From JASHVB01 sp963780805 (lineage in GTDB: Bacteria > Pseudomonadota > Alphaproteobacteria > Acetobacterales > Acetobacteraceae), in the NCBI GenBank assembly GCA_963780805.1, contig CAWADP010000021.1, forward strand, positions 76,389 to 140,388: 64,000 bases of DNA, given 5' to 3'. Below the pieces are notes generated by a model. The model did not search any database and was not told where the DNA came from. It worked only from the letters and a program-made list of their open reading frames with translations. Each line of letters opens with the position of its first letter. Positions within the stretch are counted from its first letter, which is position 1. Positions 10,373-19,865 of this stretch are shown in pieces. A program made the position numbers and the translations under genes.

Positions 10373-10533
10373 TTTCTCACAAAGTTGTAGGAAAGAGGGA
10401 GGAAGGCTCACAAAGATAAAGTTATCGTTCCGCGGAACCTGGCCGCGTACGGGCAAACACGCACCACCTTTGTGAGCCTTCAAATTCTTGCCTGCATCTT
10501 TGTGAGAAATCCCCTGCATCTTTGTGAGAAATC
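10373..10533. repeat. Nested inverted repeats built on CTCACAAAG
   Basis: The outer pair is TTTCTCACAAAG (10373-10384) with CTTTGTGAGAAA (10498-10509, repeated at 10520-10531). The inner pair is the perfect 14-mer GAAGGCTCACAAAG (10402-10415) with its complement at 10468-10481. It fills the gap of about 460 bp between divergent genes; no gene is recognised there. Confidence 0.75.
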
Positions 10534-10684
10534 CGGGCCGGGGTCCCGCCTGTCTTCCACGTGTCGTCGCGCCGGGCAGGTGAAGGCGCTGCACGCCAGG
10601 TTGCCGGAGTGCGGCCTCGTGCTCTTTCAATCAGGCTATGGCTTCGGTACGCTCCATGACGACGTGATAGGCGCGGAGGCCCCG

Positions 10685-11026
10685 ATGGCGAGCGTGACCC
10701 GGCAATACCAGGACTTCATCCTGGACCTGCTCGCGCCGCTGGATCCGTTGCCGCGCCGCATGTTCAGCGGCGTTGGACTGTTTCAGGATGGGGTGATGTT
10801 CGGACTGCTGGTGCGCGACGCGTTCTATCTGCGCGTCAGCGATGCCACGCGCGCCCAATTCGAGCGCGCCGGCAGCGGCCCGTTCAGCTATAACCGCAGC
10901 GGGCGCATGGTCAGCCTCGCCGCTTACTACGAAGTGCCCGAGGGTCTGCTCGATCAACCCGACGAACTGCTGCAGTGGACGCGCGAGGCGATCGCCGCGG
11001 CGCGCGCGGTGAAGCGGCGGCGGTAG
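10685..11026 (+). CDS. TfoX N-terminal domain protein
   Basis: A 113-residue protein beginning M-A-S-V-T-R-Q-Y and holding the TfoX_N pattern: L-D-P-L-P-R-R-M-F-S-G-V-G-L-F, then M-F-G-L-L-V-R-D-A-F-Y-L-R-V, and S-L-A-A-Y-Y-E-V-P near the C-terminus. The family is related to the N-terminal half of the competence regulator TfoX/Sxy, but stand-alone forms in alphaproteobacteria have no proven role. ATG at 10685 lies at the edge of the conserved region; an upstream extension crosses repeat DNA and was rejected. Confidence 0.8.
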   Translation: MASVTRQYQDFILDLLAPLDPLPRRMFSGVGLFQDGVMFGLLVRDAFYLRVSDATRAQFERAGSGPFSYNRSGRMVSLAAYYEVPEGLLDQPDELLQWTREAIAAARAVKRRR

Positions 11027-11151
11027 CAAACGGCCCGGCCAAGGCGGCGCCTGTCCTGGCCGAAAGGCGGCAGGTGCCGCTGCATCAACGAGGCAGACGC
11101 CAGGGACGTTTGTCGGGCAGCGCCTCCTCCCCTGCCATCCCCTTTGGTCGG

Positions 11152-12075
11152 CTACCCCAGGTGCGGCATCGCCTCCGGCACCACCGTCGTCACGATCGAC
11201 GCATCCAGTGCCTCATAATCATGATACCCAATCGTCGCGTACAGTTCGGCCCGCGTCTGCATCCGATCCACCATGTTCTGTGCCCCGCCATCCCGCCGTA
11301 TCGCGGCGTACAGCTCGGCCTGCGCCTTGTTCGCCACACGCAGGGAGCTCACCGGCCAGATCACCATCTTGTAGCCCATCGCCTCGAACTCGCTGGCGGT
11401 GAAGAACGGCGTGCGGCCGAACTCCGTCATGTTCGCCAGCAGCGGCACGCCCGGCAGCCGTTCCGCCACCGTGCGGAACATCTCGGCCGTCGTCAGCGCC
11501 TCCGGGAAGATTGCATCGGCGCCGGCCCGCAAGAACAGTTTCGCACGAGCAACGGTGCCGTCGATGCCTTCGCTCGCGGCGGCATCGGTTCTCGCCACGA
11601 TGCACAGGTGGCGGCGAGCCTTCGCGGCGGCGGCGATCTTGGCAGCCATGTCGTGCGGATCGGCCAGCTTCTTGTCGTTCAGGTGGCCGCATTTCTTCGG
11701 CAGCAACTGGTCCTCGATGTGCACCGCGGCGGCGCCGGCGTCCTCGAAGCAGCGCACCATGTGCATCACGTTCAGCGCCTCGCCATAGCCGGTGTCGCCG
11801 TCCACCAGCAGCGGCAGCCCGGTGGAGCGCGCGATCTGGCGGATGAAGAAGCACACTTCGTCCACCGTGATCACGCCCAGATCGGGCAGCCCCATGGAAG
11901 CGGTCATCGCCGCGCCGGACAGGTACAGCGCCTCGAAACCCGCGGCCTTGGCCTGCAGCGAGGCCTGCCCGTTATGCGCACCGGGCATGCAAAGGATGCC
12001 GGGCCGACCGAGCAAGGCGCGGAATTGCGTCCCGGCCGGCGTGGTCGGGAGGTCGGCGGCGACAAGGTAGGTCAT
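11152..12075 (-). CDS. Isocitrate lyase/PEP mutase family, methylisocitrate-lyase-like
   Basis: A TIM-barrel enzyme of 307 residues. The Mg-binding loop L-L-V-D-G-D-T-G-Y-G and the lyase motif K-K-C-G-H, with the catalytic cysteine, are both present. The cysteine supports a C-C lyase (2-methylisocitrate or a related acid to pyruvate plus a dicarboxylate) rather than a phosphomutase. Other family blocks include A-R-T-D-A and E-A-L-T-T-A-E-M. ATG at 12075 starts M-T-Y-L-V-A-A-D. No other prp genes (citrate synthase, dehydratase) are near, so prpB itself is not certain; dimethylmalate or oxaloacetate-type activity is possible. Confidence 0.75.
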   Translation of the reverse strand: MTYLVAADLPTTPAGTQFRALLGRPGILCMPGAHNGQASLQAKAAGFEALYLSGAAMTASMGLPDLGVITVDEVCFFIRQIARSTGLPLLVDGDTGYGEALNVMHMVRCFEDAGAAAVHIEDQLLPKKCGHLNDKKLADPHDMAAKIAAAAKARRHLCIVARTDAAASEGIDGTVARAKLFLRAGADAIFPEALTTAEMFRTVAERLPGVPLLANMTEFGRTPFFTASEFEAMGYKMVIWPVSSLRVANKAQAELYAAIRRDGGAQNMVDRMQTRAELYATIGYHDYEALDASIVTTVVPEAMPHLG

Positions 12076-12428
12076 GGCGCATGGCTCTCCAGGAAAATTC
12101 GGTCTCCGATAGCCGAAGCGGGCCGAGAACAAAAGGCGATGGCCTTAACCGTTTGGCAATGGTTCCGTGATTAACTCAACCATAGCCGGGAGAGTTCGGG
12201 GTCTGATTCACGCAACGGAGGGCGAGGCAACAAATTCCTCGCTTCCAAGCAGGCAAGACGCACCGGCCGGTGCCGCGCGATCATATCGCCGGATATGATC
12301 AGCAAAGTCCGGCGAAGGGTGGTCACAGCTCCGCGAGACAGAATGTTTCGTGCTTTCCTTCCGTATCGACGTGTCGTAATTTTTCGACGGCAGACTTGTT
12401 GCCGTCACGCGCTGCGGAGGCGGGACCG

Positions 12429-15400
12429 ATGGCAATTTCGGACGACGAGACGGCATTCGTAAATTCCAATGCAGTATCAATCGGGCTGGCGGAGATGTTC
12501 GGCGTCAGCGCCGGCAGTACCGATCCGGCCTATCTTGTATTAACGGTGCTGGATCGCGACGAGTACACCGCGGGCGCGACCACCGCCACCGGCACACTGA
12601 CCGGCAACGGCCAAACGCTTGGCCTCAGCAGCATCGGGGGTGACGGGCGGGCTGCCGGAATCGTATTCACCTACCAGGCTTCCACCGGCCTCTATTACAA
12701 CAGTCACGTACGGCTATTTGAATCAGTTGGTCTATAATTCATCGGCCAGCATCGGTGACGTGACCAACCTGTCCCTGTTCGGCATGAGCAACCTGGCGGA
12801 GGCCAACGCCTTCGCCGGCAATCCCGACCTGATGGCCCAGACGGACGCGAGCGGCTATATCGGCAGCGCAACCGTGGTGACGAGCCCCGGTCACACCGCT
12901 GCGACGCCCGCCCAGGCGACGCCCGATTCCATCGTCGCGGCGGCTGACAGCCTCGTCGGGCAGGCCTGGAATTCGGATGGTTGCTGGGTCCTGGCCAGCA
13001 CCATTTCCGCCGAGGCCGGGGCCTCGCTCCCGGTGCAAAGCACGCTGGTCGGCTTGCCCGGCCAGGCGAACGGCGAATGGGTCGTTGCCTTCAACGGCCC
13101 CGCCGGCCAGAGCGGCAACTGGCAATCCATGGTCACCGCCGGCGACATGATCGTGTTCGAAACCGCCAGCGGCGGAGGACACATCACCACCTGTGTCTCC
13201 GGCTCTGGCAGCACCGCGATGCTGGTGGACAACATCACCTATCTCGGCAGCGGCGGGCAGATCATCAATTCCGCCAATGATGGATCGAGCGCCGACGTCC
13301 TGATCTCCGCGCCGCATCTGGCGTCGCAGGAATTCGCCGGGGTCCCCACCTCGATGGTGGTGATCTATGAGCTGGATACGCCGATCGTCACCGCCGCCGT
13401 CACGTCCGACAGCCTGGCCTGCTACGCCTCGCAATCGTTGGGCTCGCTGTTTTCCGCTACCGATCCGGCCAGCATGGCCATCACCTCCTGGCAGGTTTAC
13501 GACATGGCCACCGGCGACGACCTGGTGTTGAACGGTGTCGACTACAGCGACCACTCAGCCTCGGATGCCCTGAACGCCGCCTCCCTCGCGGCCATATCCC
13601 TGCTCGCGGGGTCCGCACCCACCACGGATACCCTCGAGGTGCGCGCGTTCAACGGCAGCTACTGGGGCGACTGGACTTCGCTGAGCGTGGCGATCACTGC
13701 CGCCACCGTCACCCTTTCGCCGCCGGTGCTGGAAAGCCAGACGTCGAGCCAGACGTGGATCGGCGGCAAGGCTGTTTCCCTTGTCCTGCCTGTGGGTACG
13801 TTCAAAGACCCGCAAGGCGAAAGTCTGAGCTACACCGCCACGCTGTCGAACGGCCAGGCCCTGCCAAACTGGCTCACGTTCAACGCCGCGACGGACACGT
13901 TCACCGGCACCGCGCCGCTGACGGCGGAGACCCTGGGCATCACGGTCACAGCGACCGACAGCAGCGGCCTTTCAATCGCCGACACGTTCTCCACGACGGT
14001 CATCGGGCCGCCCACGTTGGCCACGCAGACGGCAAACCAGACCTGGATCGGTGGCAGGAGTGTCTCGCTGGTCCTGCCTGCCGGAACGTTCGAGGATCCC
14101 CAGGGTGAAGCCGTTGCCTGTTCCGCAACGCTGTCGAACGGTCAGGCACTGCCGGGCTGGCTGACGTTCAATGCCACGACGGACACATTCACCGGCGCCG
14201 CGCCGCTGACGGCGGAGACCCTGGGCATCACGGTCACAGCGACCGACAGCAGCGGCCTTTCAATCGCCGACACGTTCTCCGCGACAGTGATCGGGCCGCC
14301 GGCGCTGACGGTCCAGACAGCGAACCAGACCTGGACCGAGGGCACGAAGCTCTCCCTCGCGCTTGCCGCCAACGCCTTCACCGACCCGCAGGGAGAAAGA
14401 CTCACCTACAGCGCGACGCTGTCGAATGGCCAGGCGCTGCCGAGCTGGCTGATCTTCAACGCCGCCACGGACAGCTTCAGCGGCACCGCGCCGGCGACGG
14501 CGCAGACTGTGGATATCGTCGTGGCCGCGACGGACAGCAGCGGACTTTCGGCGTCCGACAGTTTCGCGGTCACCATCGCGGCCGCCGCCATCGTCGAGAC
14601 CGGGCCAAAATTGACGGGGCAGACATCAGGCCAGACCTGGAAGGAGGGTCAGGCGGTCTCGCTGGCCCTGCCGGCGGGAACCTTTACCGACCCGGCGGGC
14701 GAGACGCTGACCTATACCGCCACGTTGTCGAGCGGCCAGGCGCTGCCAGGCTGGCTCAAGTTCAACGCTGTGACGGATAGTTTCAGCGGCACTCCGCCCA
14801 ACACGGCGCAGACCCTGAGCATCAAGGTCACCGCCACGGACACCAGCGGGCTGTCGGTCGCGGAGACCTTCGTGGCGACCGTGCTGGGCGCGCCCGAGGT
14901 GACGGCGCAGACGCCGGGCCAGAGCTGGGCCGAGGGCAAGGCATTCTCGCTGACCCTGCCCGTCAACACGTTCACCGACCCGCAGGGGCAGCATCTCACC
15001 TACACCGCGACGCAGCAGAACGGGCAGGCATTGCCGAGCTGGCTGCAGTTCAACGCGACCACCGACACGTTCAGCGGCACCGCACCCGGCACTGCGCAGA
15101 CCGTGGCTATCCAGGTCTCCGCGACGGACACCAGCGGATTGACGGTGTCGGAAGGCTTCACCGCCACGGTGGCGCCTGTAAAGCCCGCCATTACGGTCAC
15201 CGCGCCGACACCGAACCAGACCTGGGTGGACGGCGAGACCGTCGGCGTCACGCTGCCCGCCAGCACCTTCACCGACGCGCTGGGGCTGAAGATGACGTTC
15301 GCCGCCTATGAACTCAGCGGCCCGAACGTGACCTCCTGGCTGTACTTCAACCCGAACACCGACGAATTATTCGGGGTGGTTCCGAAGTCGGCCACCGGCA

Positions 15401-15579
15401 CGGTGCAATTGGCGGTGTTGGCGTCGGACTCGCAGCACATGACGGCGGAGGACGTGTTCAGCGTCACCTTCGCTCCGAACCCGTCCAGCCATCTCACGGC
15501 GGGGGTTGTGGCGACGTCGGGGTTGGTGCTTCCGCCCGATCCGTCACAGGTGGCTGGGTTCATCGTCAGCAATACATGA
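12429..15579 (+). CDS. Large Ig-like (He_PIG/CADG) repeat protein with cysteine-peptidase-like N-terminal domain (one frameshift)
   Basis: About 1050 residues with no evident signal peptide. Residues about 160-300 look like an NlpC/P60- or CHAP-like fold: G-Q-A-W-N-S-D-G-C-W-V-L-A-S (Cys near 183), then D-M-I-V-F-E-T and G-G-G-H-I-T-T-C (His near 249). From about 437 there are six repeats of roughly 97 residues, opening at 13738, 14029, 14314, 14620, 14911 and 15208. Each has Q-T-W, a D-P-Q-G-E-type turn, P-x-W-L-x-F-N and T-A-T-D-x-S-G-L-S, the putative-Ig/dystroglycan-cadherin pattern. The first two repeats share about 75 identical bases, so duplication is recent. The frame changes near 12700 (Y-Y-N-S, then T-Y-G-Y-L-N-Q after one extra C). 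A cell-surface or secreted adhesive/hydrolytic role is inferred; export may be by type I secretion. Confidence 0.75.
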
Positions 15580-15952
15580 CGGTGCAAGGGCGGCAGGACG
15601 GGCGGCAGGGCGGCATCGTGCGCCATCCCTGTCGAGCGCAGTCACAAGCGTGACATTGGCATCGGCAGCAAGCCAATGTCCTGCAGCAACCGGGGGAACG
15701 GCATGCCCCCGGGGGCATCGATGCCGGCACGGCCCATGTCGCAACCGCCAAGCCTCGCAACCGCCAGGCGTCGCAACGGTTGGGGCGGGCTGCGACCGGC
15801 GCCACCAGCACGGTCAGACGCACACAATCCAGCGCGCAGCTTCGCCAGCCAGACGGCCCGATGGCGTCCGGGGCTTGTTTGCATGCCCTCGACCCTGCAA
15901 GTAACGTCCGTCGTACCCGGACGGGAACACGCGGGACAGGGACACGCAAGCG
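15580..15952. other. Intergenic region with no recognised gene
   Basis: About 370 bp between the repeat protein and coxG. It shows short degenerate repeats of GCAACCGCCAAGCCTC near 15735-15775. Open frames here have no recognisable features. It probably carries the coxG promoter, but no convincing -35/-10 pair stands out. Confidence 0.5.
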
Positions 15953-16711
15953 ATGGATATGACGGGCGAGCGGCACATTCCTGCGCCGCGGCAAACCGTG
16001 TGGAACGCGTTGATCGACCCCGAGGTGCTCCGGGCCAGCATCCCCGGCTGCGAAAACCTGGAAAAGCTATCGGATACCGAGATGAAGGCGACCTCCGCGC
16101 TGAGGATCGGCCCGATCTCTGCCCGCTTCACCGGCAACGTGCAGCTTTCCGACATCGACCCGCCGAACGGATACACGATCAGCGGCGAAGGTCAGGGGGG
16201 TGTCGCCGGCTTCGCCAAGGGCGGCGCCAAGGTGAACCTGGCCGACGACGGCGGCGACACGCTGCTGCGCTATGAGGTGCATGCACAGGTGGGCGGTAAG
16301 CTGGCGCAGCTCGGCGCGCGGCTGGTGGATGCCACCGCCAAGCAGATGGCCGATCAGTTCTTCGACCGCTTCAGCGCCAGGGTGGCGCCCGCGATGCCGG
16401 AGCCTGCTTTGGCAGCGGCCGGCGCGGTGCCCTCCGCGGGTGCGCCTTCCGCCCCGGCCCCCACTGAACCCGTATTCCCCCCCGTCAATCTCCCGGAGCC
16501 TGCCCACGTGAGTGCCGATCACCAGCGCGCCTTCCCCTCCGCTCCCGGTTCGGTCGTGTCCGAGCAGGTGTTGCCGCCGCCGAACCCGCCGCCCTCGGTC
16601 AGCCTGTTCTCGATGATCCCGCGCGAGCCCGGCGGCCTGCCGCTGGTCGCGTGGATCGGCGGCGTGGTCTTCCTGTTCATTCTGCTGCTGTACGTCGCGA
16701 GCATCGTCTAG
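15953..16711 (+). CDS. coxG: CoxG-type SRPBCC protein with C-terminal membrane anchor
   Basis: A 252-residue protein whose first 150 residues match the CO-dehydrogenase subunit G family: R-H-I-P-A-P-R-Q-T-V-W-N-A-L-I-D-P-E-V-L, I-P-G-C-E, G-P-I-S-A-R-F-T-G-N-V, and G-K-L-A-Q-L-G-A-R-L near the end of the domain. A Pro/Ala linker follows, then a single membrane helix (V-A-W-I-G-G-V-V-F-L-F-I-L-L-L) at the C-terminus. In the family this anchors the AAA+ partner at the membrane. Its stop overlaps the coxD start by one base (TAGTG), so translation is probably coupled. The CODH structural genes coxMSL are not here. Confidence 0.85.
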   Translation: MDMTGERHIPAPRQTVWNALIDPEVLRASIPGCENLEKLSDTEMKATSALRIGPISARFTGNVQLSDIDPPNGYTISGEGQGGVAGFAKGGAKVNLADDGGDTLLRYEVHAQVGGKLAQLGARLVDATAKQMADQFFDRFSARVAPAMPEPALAAAGAVPSAGAPSAPAPTEPVFPPVNLPEPAHVSADHQRAFPSAPGSVVSEQVLPPPNPPPSVSLFSMIPREPGGLPLVAWIGGVVFLFILLLYVASIV

Positions 16712-17610
16712 TGGCCGCACTGCCTGCGACGGTCGCCGACACGGCGAAGCTGCTTGCCAACCAGGGTTACATCGCCGATCAGGAACTGGCCACCACGGTG
16801 CACCTGGCACTGTCGATGCGCCGCCCACTGTTCCTGGAAGGCGAGCCGGGCACCGGCAAGACCGAGATCGCCAAGGTGCTGGCCGCCGGCCTGGGTCGCC
16901 GCCTGGTGCGACTGCAATGCTACGACGGCATGGACATCGCCGCCGCGGCGTACGAATGGGACCACGCCCGCCAGCTCATGGCGATCCGACTCGCCGAGGC
17001 CGCCGGCCAGACCGACCGCGACGAACTCTCCCACGACATCTACACCCGCGAGTTCCTGCTCGCGCGCCCGCTGCTGGCGGCGATCGACCCGGACCTGCCG
17101 CCGTCCGTGCTGCTGATCGACGAGCTGGACCGCGCCGACGAGCCGTTCGAGGCGTTCCTGCTGGAATTGCTCGCCGACTTCCAGATCACGGTCCCGGAGT
17201 TCGGCACCGTGAAGGCGAGGACGCTGCCGGTCGTGGTGCTGACCTCCAACCGCACGCGCGAGGTGCATGACGCGATCCGCCGCCGCTGCCTGTATCATTG
17301 GGTGGACTACCCCGATGCGGCGCGCGAGCAGGCGATCCTGGCGGCCAAGGCACCCGGCGTACCGGAATCGCTGTCGGCACAGGTGGTGGCCTTCGTGCAG
17401 AAGCTGCGCGGGGAAGATCTGTTCAAGCTGCCCGGCGTGGCGGAGACGATCGACTGGGCGCAGGCACTGACCTACCTCAACCAAAAGGAACTGGCGCCGA
17501 AGGCGGTGGACGACACGCTGGGCGTGCTGCTGAAGTACCAGGACGACATCGCGAAGGTGCGCGGTGCGGAGGCGGCAAGGCTACTGGGCGAGGTGCAGGC
17601 GGCGGAGTGA
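16711..17610 (+). CDS. coxD: MoxR-type AAA+ ATPase CoxD
   Basis: A 299-residue AAA+ ATPase. Walker A is G-E-P-G-T-G-K-T near residue 46 and Walker B is V-L-L-I-D-E-L-D; the sensor T-S-N-R-T and R-R-R-C arginine region follow. MoxR-type CoxD helps mature the Mo-Cu or related molybdenum-hydroxylase active site together with CoxE and CoxF. GTG at 16711 was chosen because it overlaps the coxG stop and begins just before the conserved region. The usual next gene, the VWA protein CoxE, is absent; an unrelated gene on the other strand follows after 155 bp. Confidence 0.85.
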   Translation: MAALPATVADTAKLLANQGYIADQELATTVHLALSMRRPLFLEGEPGTGKTEIAKVLAAGLGRRLVRLQCYDGMDIAAAAYEWDHARQLMAIRLAEAAGQTDRDELSHDIYTREFLLARPLLAAIDPDLPPSVLLIDELDRADEPFEAFLLELLADFQITVPEFGTVKARTLPVVVLTSNRTREVHDAIRRRCLYHWVDYPDAAREQAILAAKAPGVPESLSAQVVAFVQKLRGEDLFKLPGVAETIDWAQALTYLNQKELAPKAVDDTLGVLLKYQDDIAKVRGAEAARLLGEVQAAE

Positions 17611-17765
17611 CGCAGTAGCGGACAAGACCGATCTGGGCGCGCAGAACCACAATGCGTTGGGGCTGAACGGCACCGAAGCAACGCAACCGTCCGGACCATC
17701 TGCGACCCGGAGGGAGCGCTCGTGCTCCGCTTCCCATGGAGCGCGTCGCCGACAGCGGCGGAATG

Positions 17766-19319
17766 TCACGGCGCCCGGTGCAGCACGCTGACATCGCCCG
17801 GATTGATCAGGTCCGGCACCGTCCAGCCATCCAGATCGTACTCGGCCATACAGGACCCGGCGAAATCCTTCCACCGGTCCGCGTCACCGGAGGCCAGCGC
17901 GCCGAACAAGGCATAACGACGGATTTCCTCGTGGCTGCCGGCATAATTGATCTCATACAATTCATGTCGCCCGCCGAACTCTGAGCCGATCGAATCCCAC
18001 AGCAGCTTCATCAGCTTGACGCGCGCCTCGGCCGAGGCACCTCCGGAGCCCCGCACGTAGGTATCCAGGTATTTCCGTAGTTCCGGTACTTTGAAGTCGG
18101 CCGCGTGCGAATTCAAATAGATCAAACCGCTGGCGATGGTCTTTTCGATCAGGTTCTTGATCTGCACATAGGCCTCGGGTGCCAGAACGGTGTACGCCAT
18201 GGCCGCCTGTGCGCCGGGGAGTATGAAGCCATTTTCCCAGGGATCGGCCGATTTCGCCATTGCGTCCGACAGGCTCCAGATCATGTTGCGCCACGCGATG
18301 ACCTCGCCGATATTGGCCTCCACGCCACGAAAGCCGCGCGATCCGGTCATTTCCGTGGCGCGCAGGAAGAGCCCCGCGATGAAATCGAGTTTGACCCCGA
18401 GCCTGGTGCTGCCCTGGAGAAAAGCGCGCGGCACGAAGCCGGTGCGCGGGAAGAAGTTGTTGGCTTTTTCGACGTCCCCGTAGACGAAGATGTCCTCCCA
18501 CGGGATGAGCACATCGTCCATGATGAAAATCGCGTCGTTTTCGTCGAGCCGGCTGGACAACGGATAGTCGAATGGGCTGCCGAGCGTGGCCGCGCGCTGC
18601 TCATTGGAGACGCGGCCGATCAGTTTCACCCCCGCCGCGTTGGTCGGAACCATAAAGACGAGGGCGAAGTTCTTGTCCTGGACAGGAATCAGCCCGTGAT
18701 GCGCGACGAACGTGTAATGGGTCAGCGCGGAGCCGGTCGCAACGACCTTGGCACCGCTGACCCGGATGCCCGCGTCGGTTTCCTTGATGACACGAACGCA
18801 AATGTCCGCAGGGCCTCCGGGTGAACCCGGCACCATACCACGATCGACGGGTGGATGGATGATTGCATGGTTGATGAAGGGGACGCGCTCCTGGCTGCGA
18901 CGATACCAGCGGCGCGCGTTCTCTTGAAAAGGCGCATAGAACTCCGCGTTGGCACCGAGGGTCGCGAGGAAGGCCGCCTTGTAATCGGGCGAACGGCCAA
19001 GCCAGCCGTAGGTCAGGCGCGACCACGCGGCAATCGCCTCGCGGCCTGCCACCTGCTCAGCGACAGTCCGCGGAGCGATGAAGTAGCGGTGGGTGAACCC
19101 ACCCCATTCGGTCGGGCAGGTGATAATGTTCCGCTGCTCCGCATGATCAGCGTGCAGCGCATCGTACAAGCGGGCAATCATACGGGCGGTATTACGAAAC
19201 GCTGGATGCTCCGTGATTTTTCCGACTCGCTCGCCGTAGATCCAGACCTCGCGTCCGTCGGCGAGGCTGTCGAGGAATTCCTTCCCGGTATAGGGCAGCG
19301 GGCCGGTGGATGCGCTCAC
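17766..19319 (-). CDS. HpaB-type flavin-dependent aromatic hydroxylase
   Basis: About 517 residues matching the 4-hydroxyphenylacetate 3-monooxygenase oxygenase (HpaB/PvcC) family. Visible blocks are G-R-E-V-W-I-Y-G-E-R-V near the N-terminus, G-A-K-V-V-A-T-G-S-A-L-T, the hinge R-L-D-E-N-D-A-I-F-I-M-D-D-V-L-I-P-W-E, and F-G-G-R-H-E-L-Y-E in the C-terminal helical domain. It uses reduced FAD from a separate reductase. GTG at 19319 has GGGAG about 10 bases upstream; a longer frame upstream reads low-complexity sequence. No HpaC gene is adjacent. The substrate could be any phenolic compound or a non-aromatic analogue. Confidence 0.85.
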   Translation of the reverse strand: MSASTGPLPYTGKEFLDSLADGREVWIYGERVGKITEHPAFRNTARMIARLYDALHADHAEQRNIITCPTEWGGFTHRYFIAPRTVAEQVAGREAIAAWSRLTYGWLGRSPDYKAAFLATLGANAEFYAPFQENARRWYRRSQERVPFINHAIIHPPVDRGMVPGSPGGPADICVRVIKETDAGIRVSGAKVVATGSALTHYTFVAHHGLIPVQDKNFALVFMVPTNAAGVKLIGRVSNEQRAATLGSPFDYPLSSRLDENDAIFIMDDVLIPWEDIFVYGDVEKANNFFPRTGFVPRAFLQGSTRLGVKLDFIAGLFLRATEMTGSRGFRGVEANIGEVIAWRNMIWSLSDAMAKSADPWENGFILPGAQAAMAYTVLAPEAYVQIKNLIEKTIASGLIYLNSHAADFKVPELRKYLDTYVRGSGGASAEARVKLMKLLWDSIGSEFGGRHELYEINYAGSHEEIRRYALFGALASGDADRWKDFAGSCMAEYDLDGWTVPDLINPGDVSVLHRAP

Positions 19320-19865
19320 GGTCGTCTCCCTTCGTCTCCTGGCTTTGTCCGAGGAGCCGTGTATTGTTGATACCAGAGCGTCGGCGCCGCAGCCCCCGTC
19401 ATCCATGCGAGTGCTGATGCTCATGGCATAGAGCGGAGCGAGTGCTGATGCTCAAGGCGGAGAGCGGAGCCAGCGTCGCCGCAACTTTCCACTGGCCCGT
19501 TTCCCGATATTCTGGCAGGCCGGAAACCTCGTGTCCACGTTCAAATTCCTCGGCGACAGAAGCACGTCGACCCGGCGTCATCAAGTCCGCAAAATGCCCG
19601 GTTTCCATCCAAGCGGACAATTGCTCGGTGGCAGCCGCGAGCGCGTCCCTCGGCAACACGCGCCGTCAAAAGGGGACAATTCTCACCTATGGAAAGTTAT
19701 CATGGGTGAGATTCGGCGACAGACACCGACAAGACCGCGCCAATCCAGGACCAGGCGTTCTTCTCCTCGCCCGTTGAAAAGCAGGACTGAGCCAGCTCCG
19801 GTCATAGTCCCGTCAGCAATAGCGACAGCAACAACGGCGCCCAATGGAACAATACCAGGCCGATT
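19320..19865. other. Degraded intergenic stretch with a short unidentified reading frame
   Basis: About 545 bp. On the minus strand, 19399-19659 could encode 86 residues (opening M-L-P-R-D-A-L-A-A-A-T-E-Q-L, later G-L-P-E-Y-R-E-T-G-Q-W-K-V) that read like the end of a larger protein; I do not recognise it. A direct repeat of about 30 bp around GAGTGCTGATGCTCA occurs at 19408 and 19438. The rest shows nothing clear. The stretch looks like the remains of a rearrangement between the HpaB and porin genes. Confidence 0.4.
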
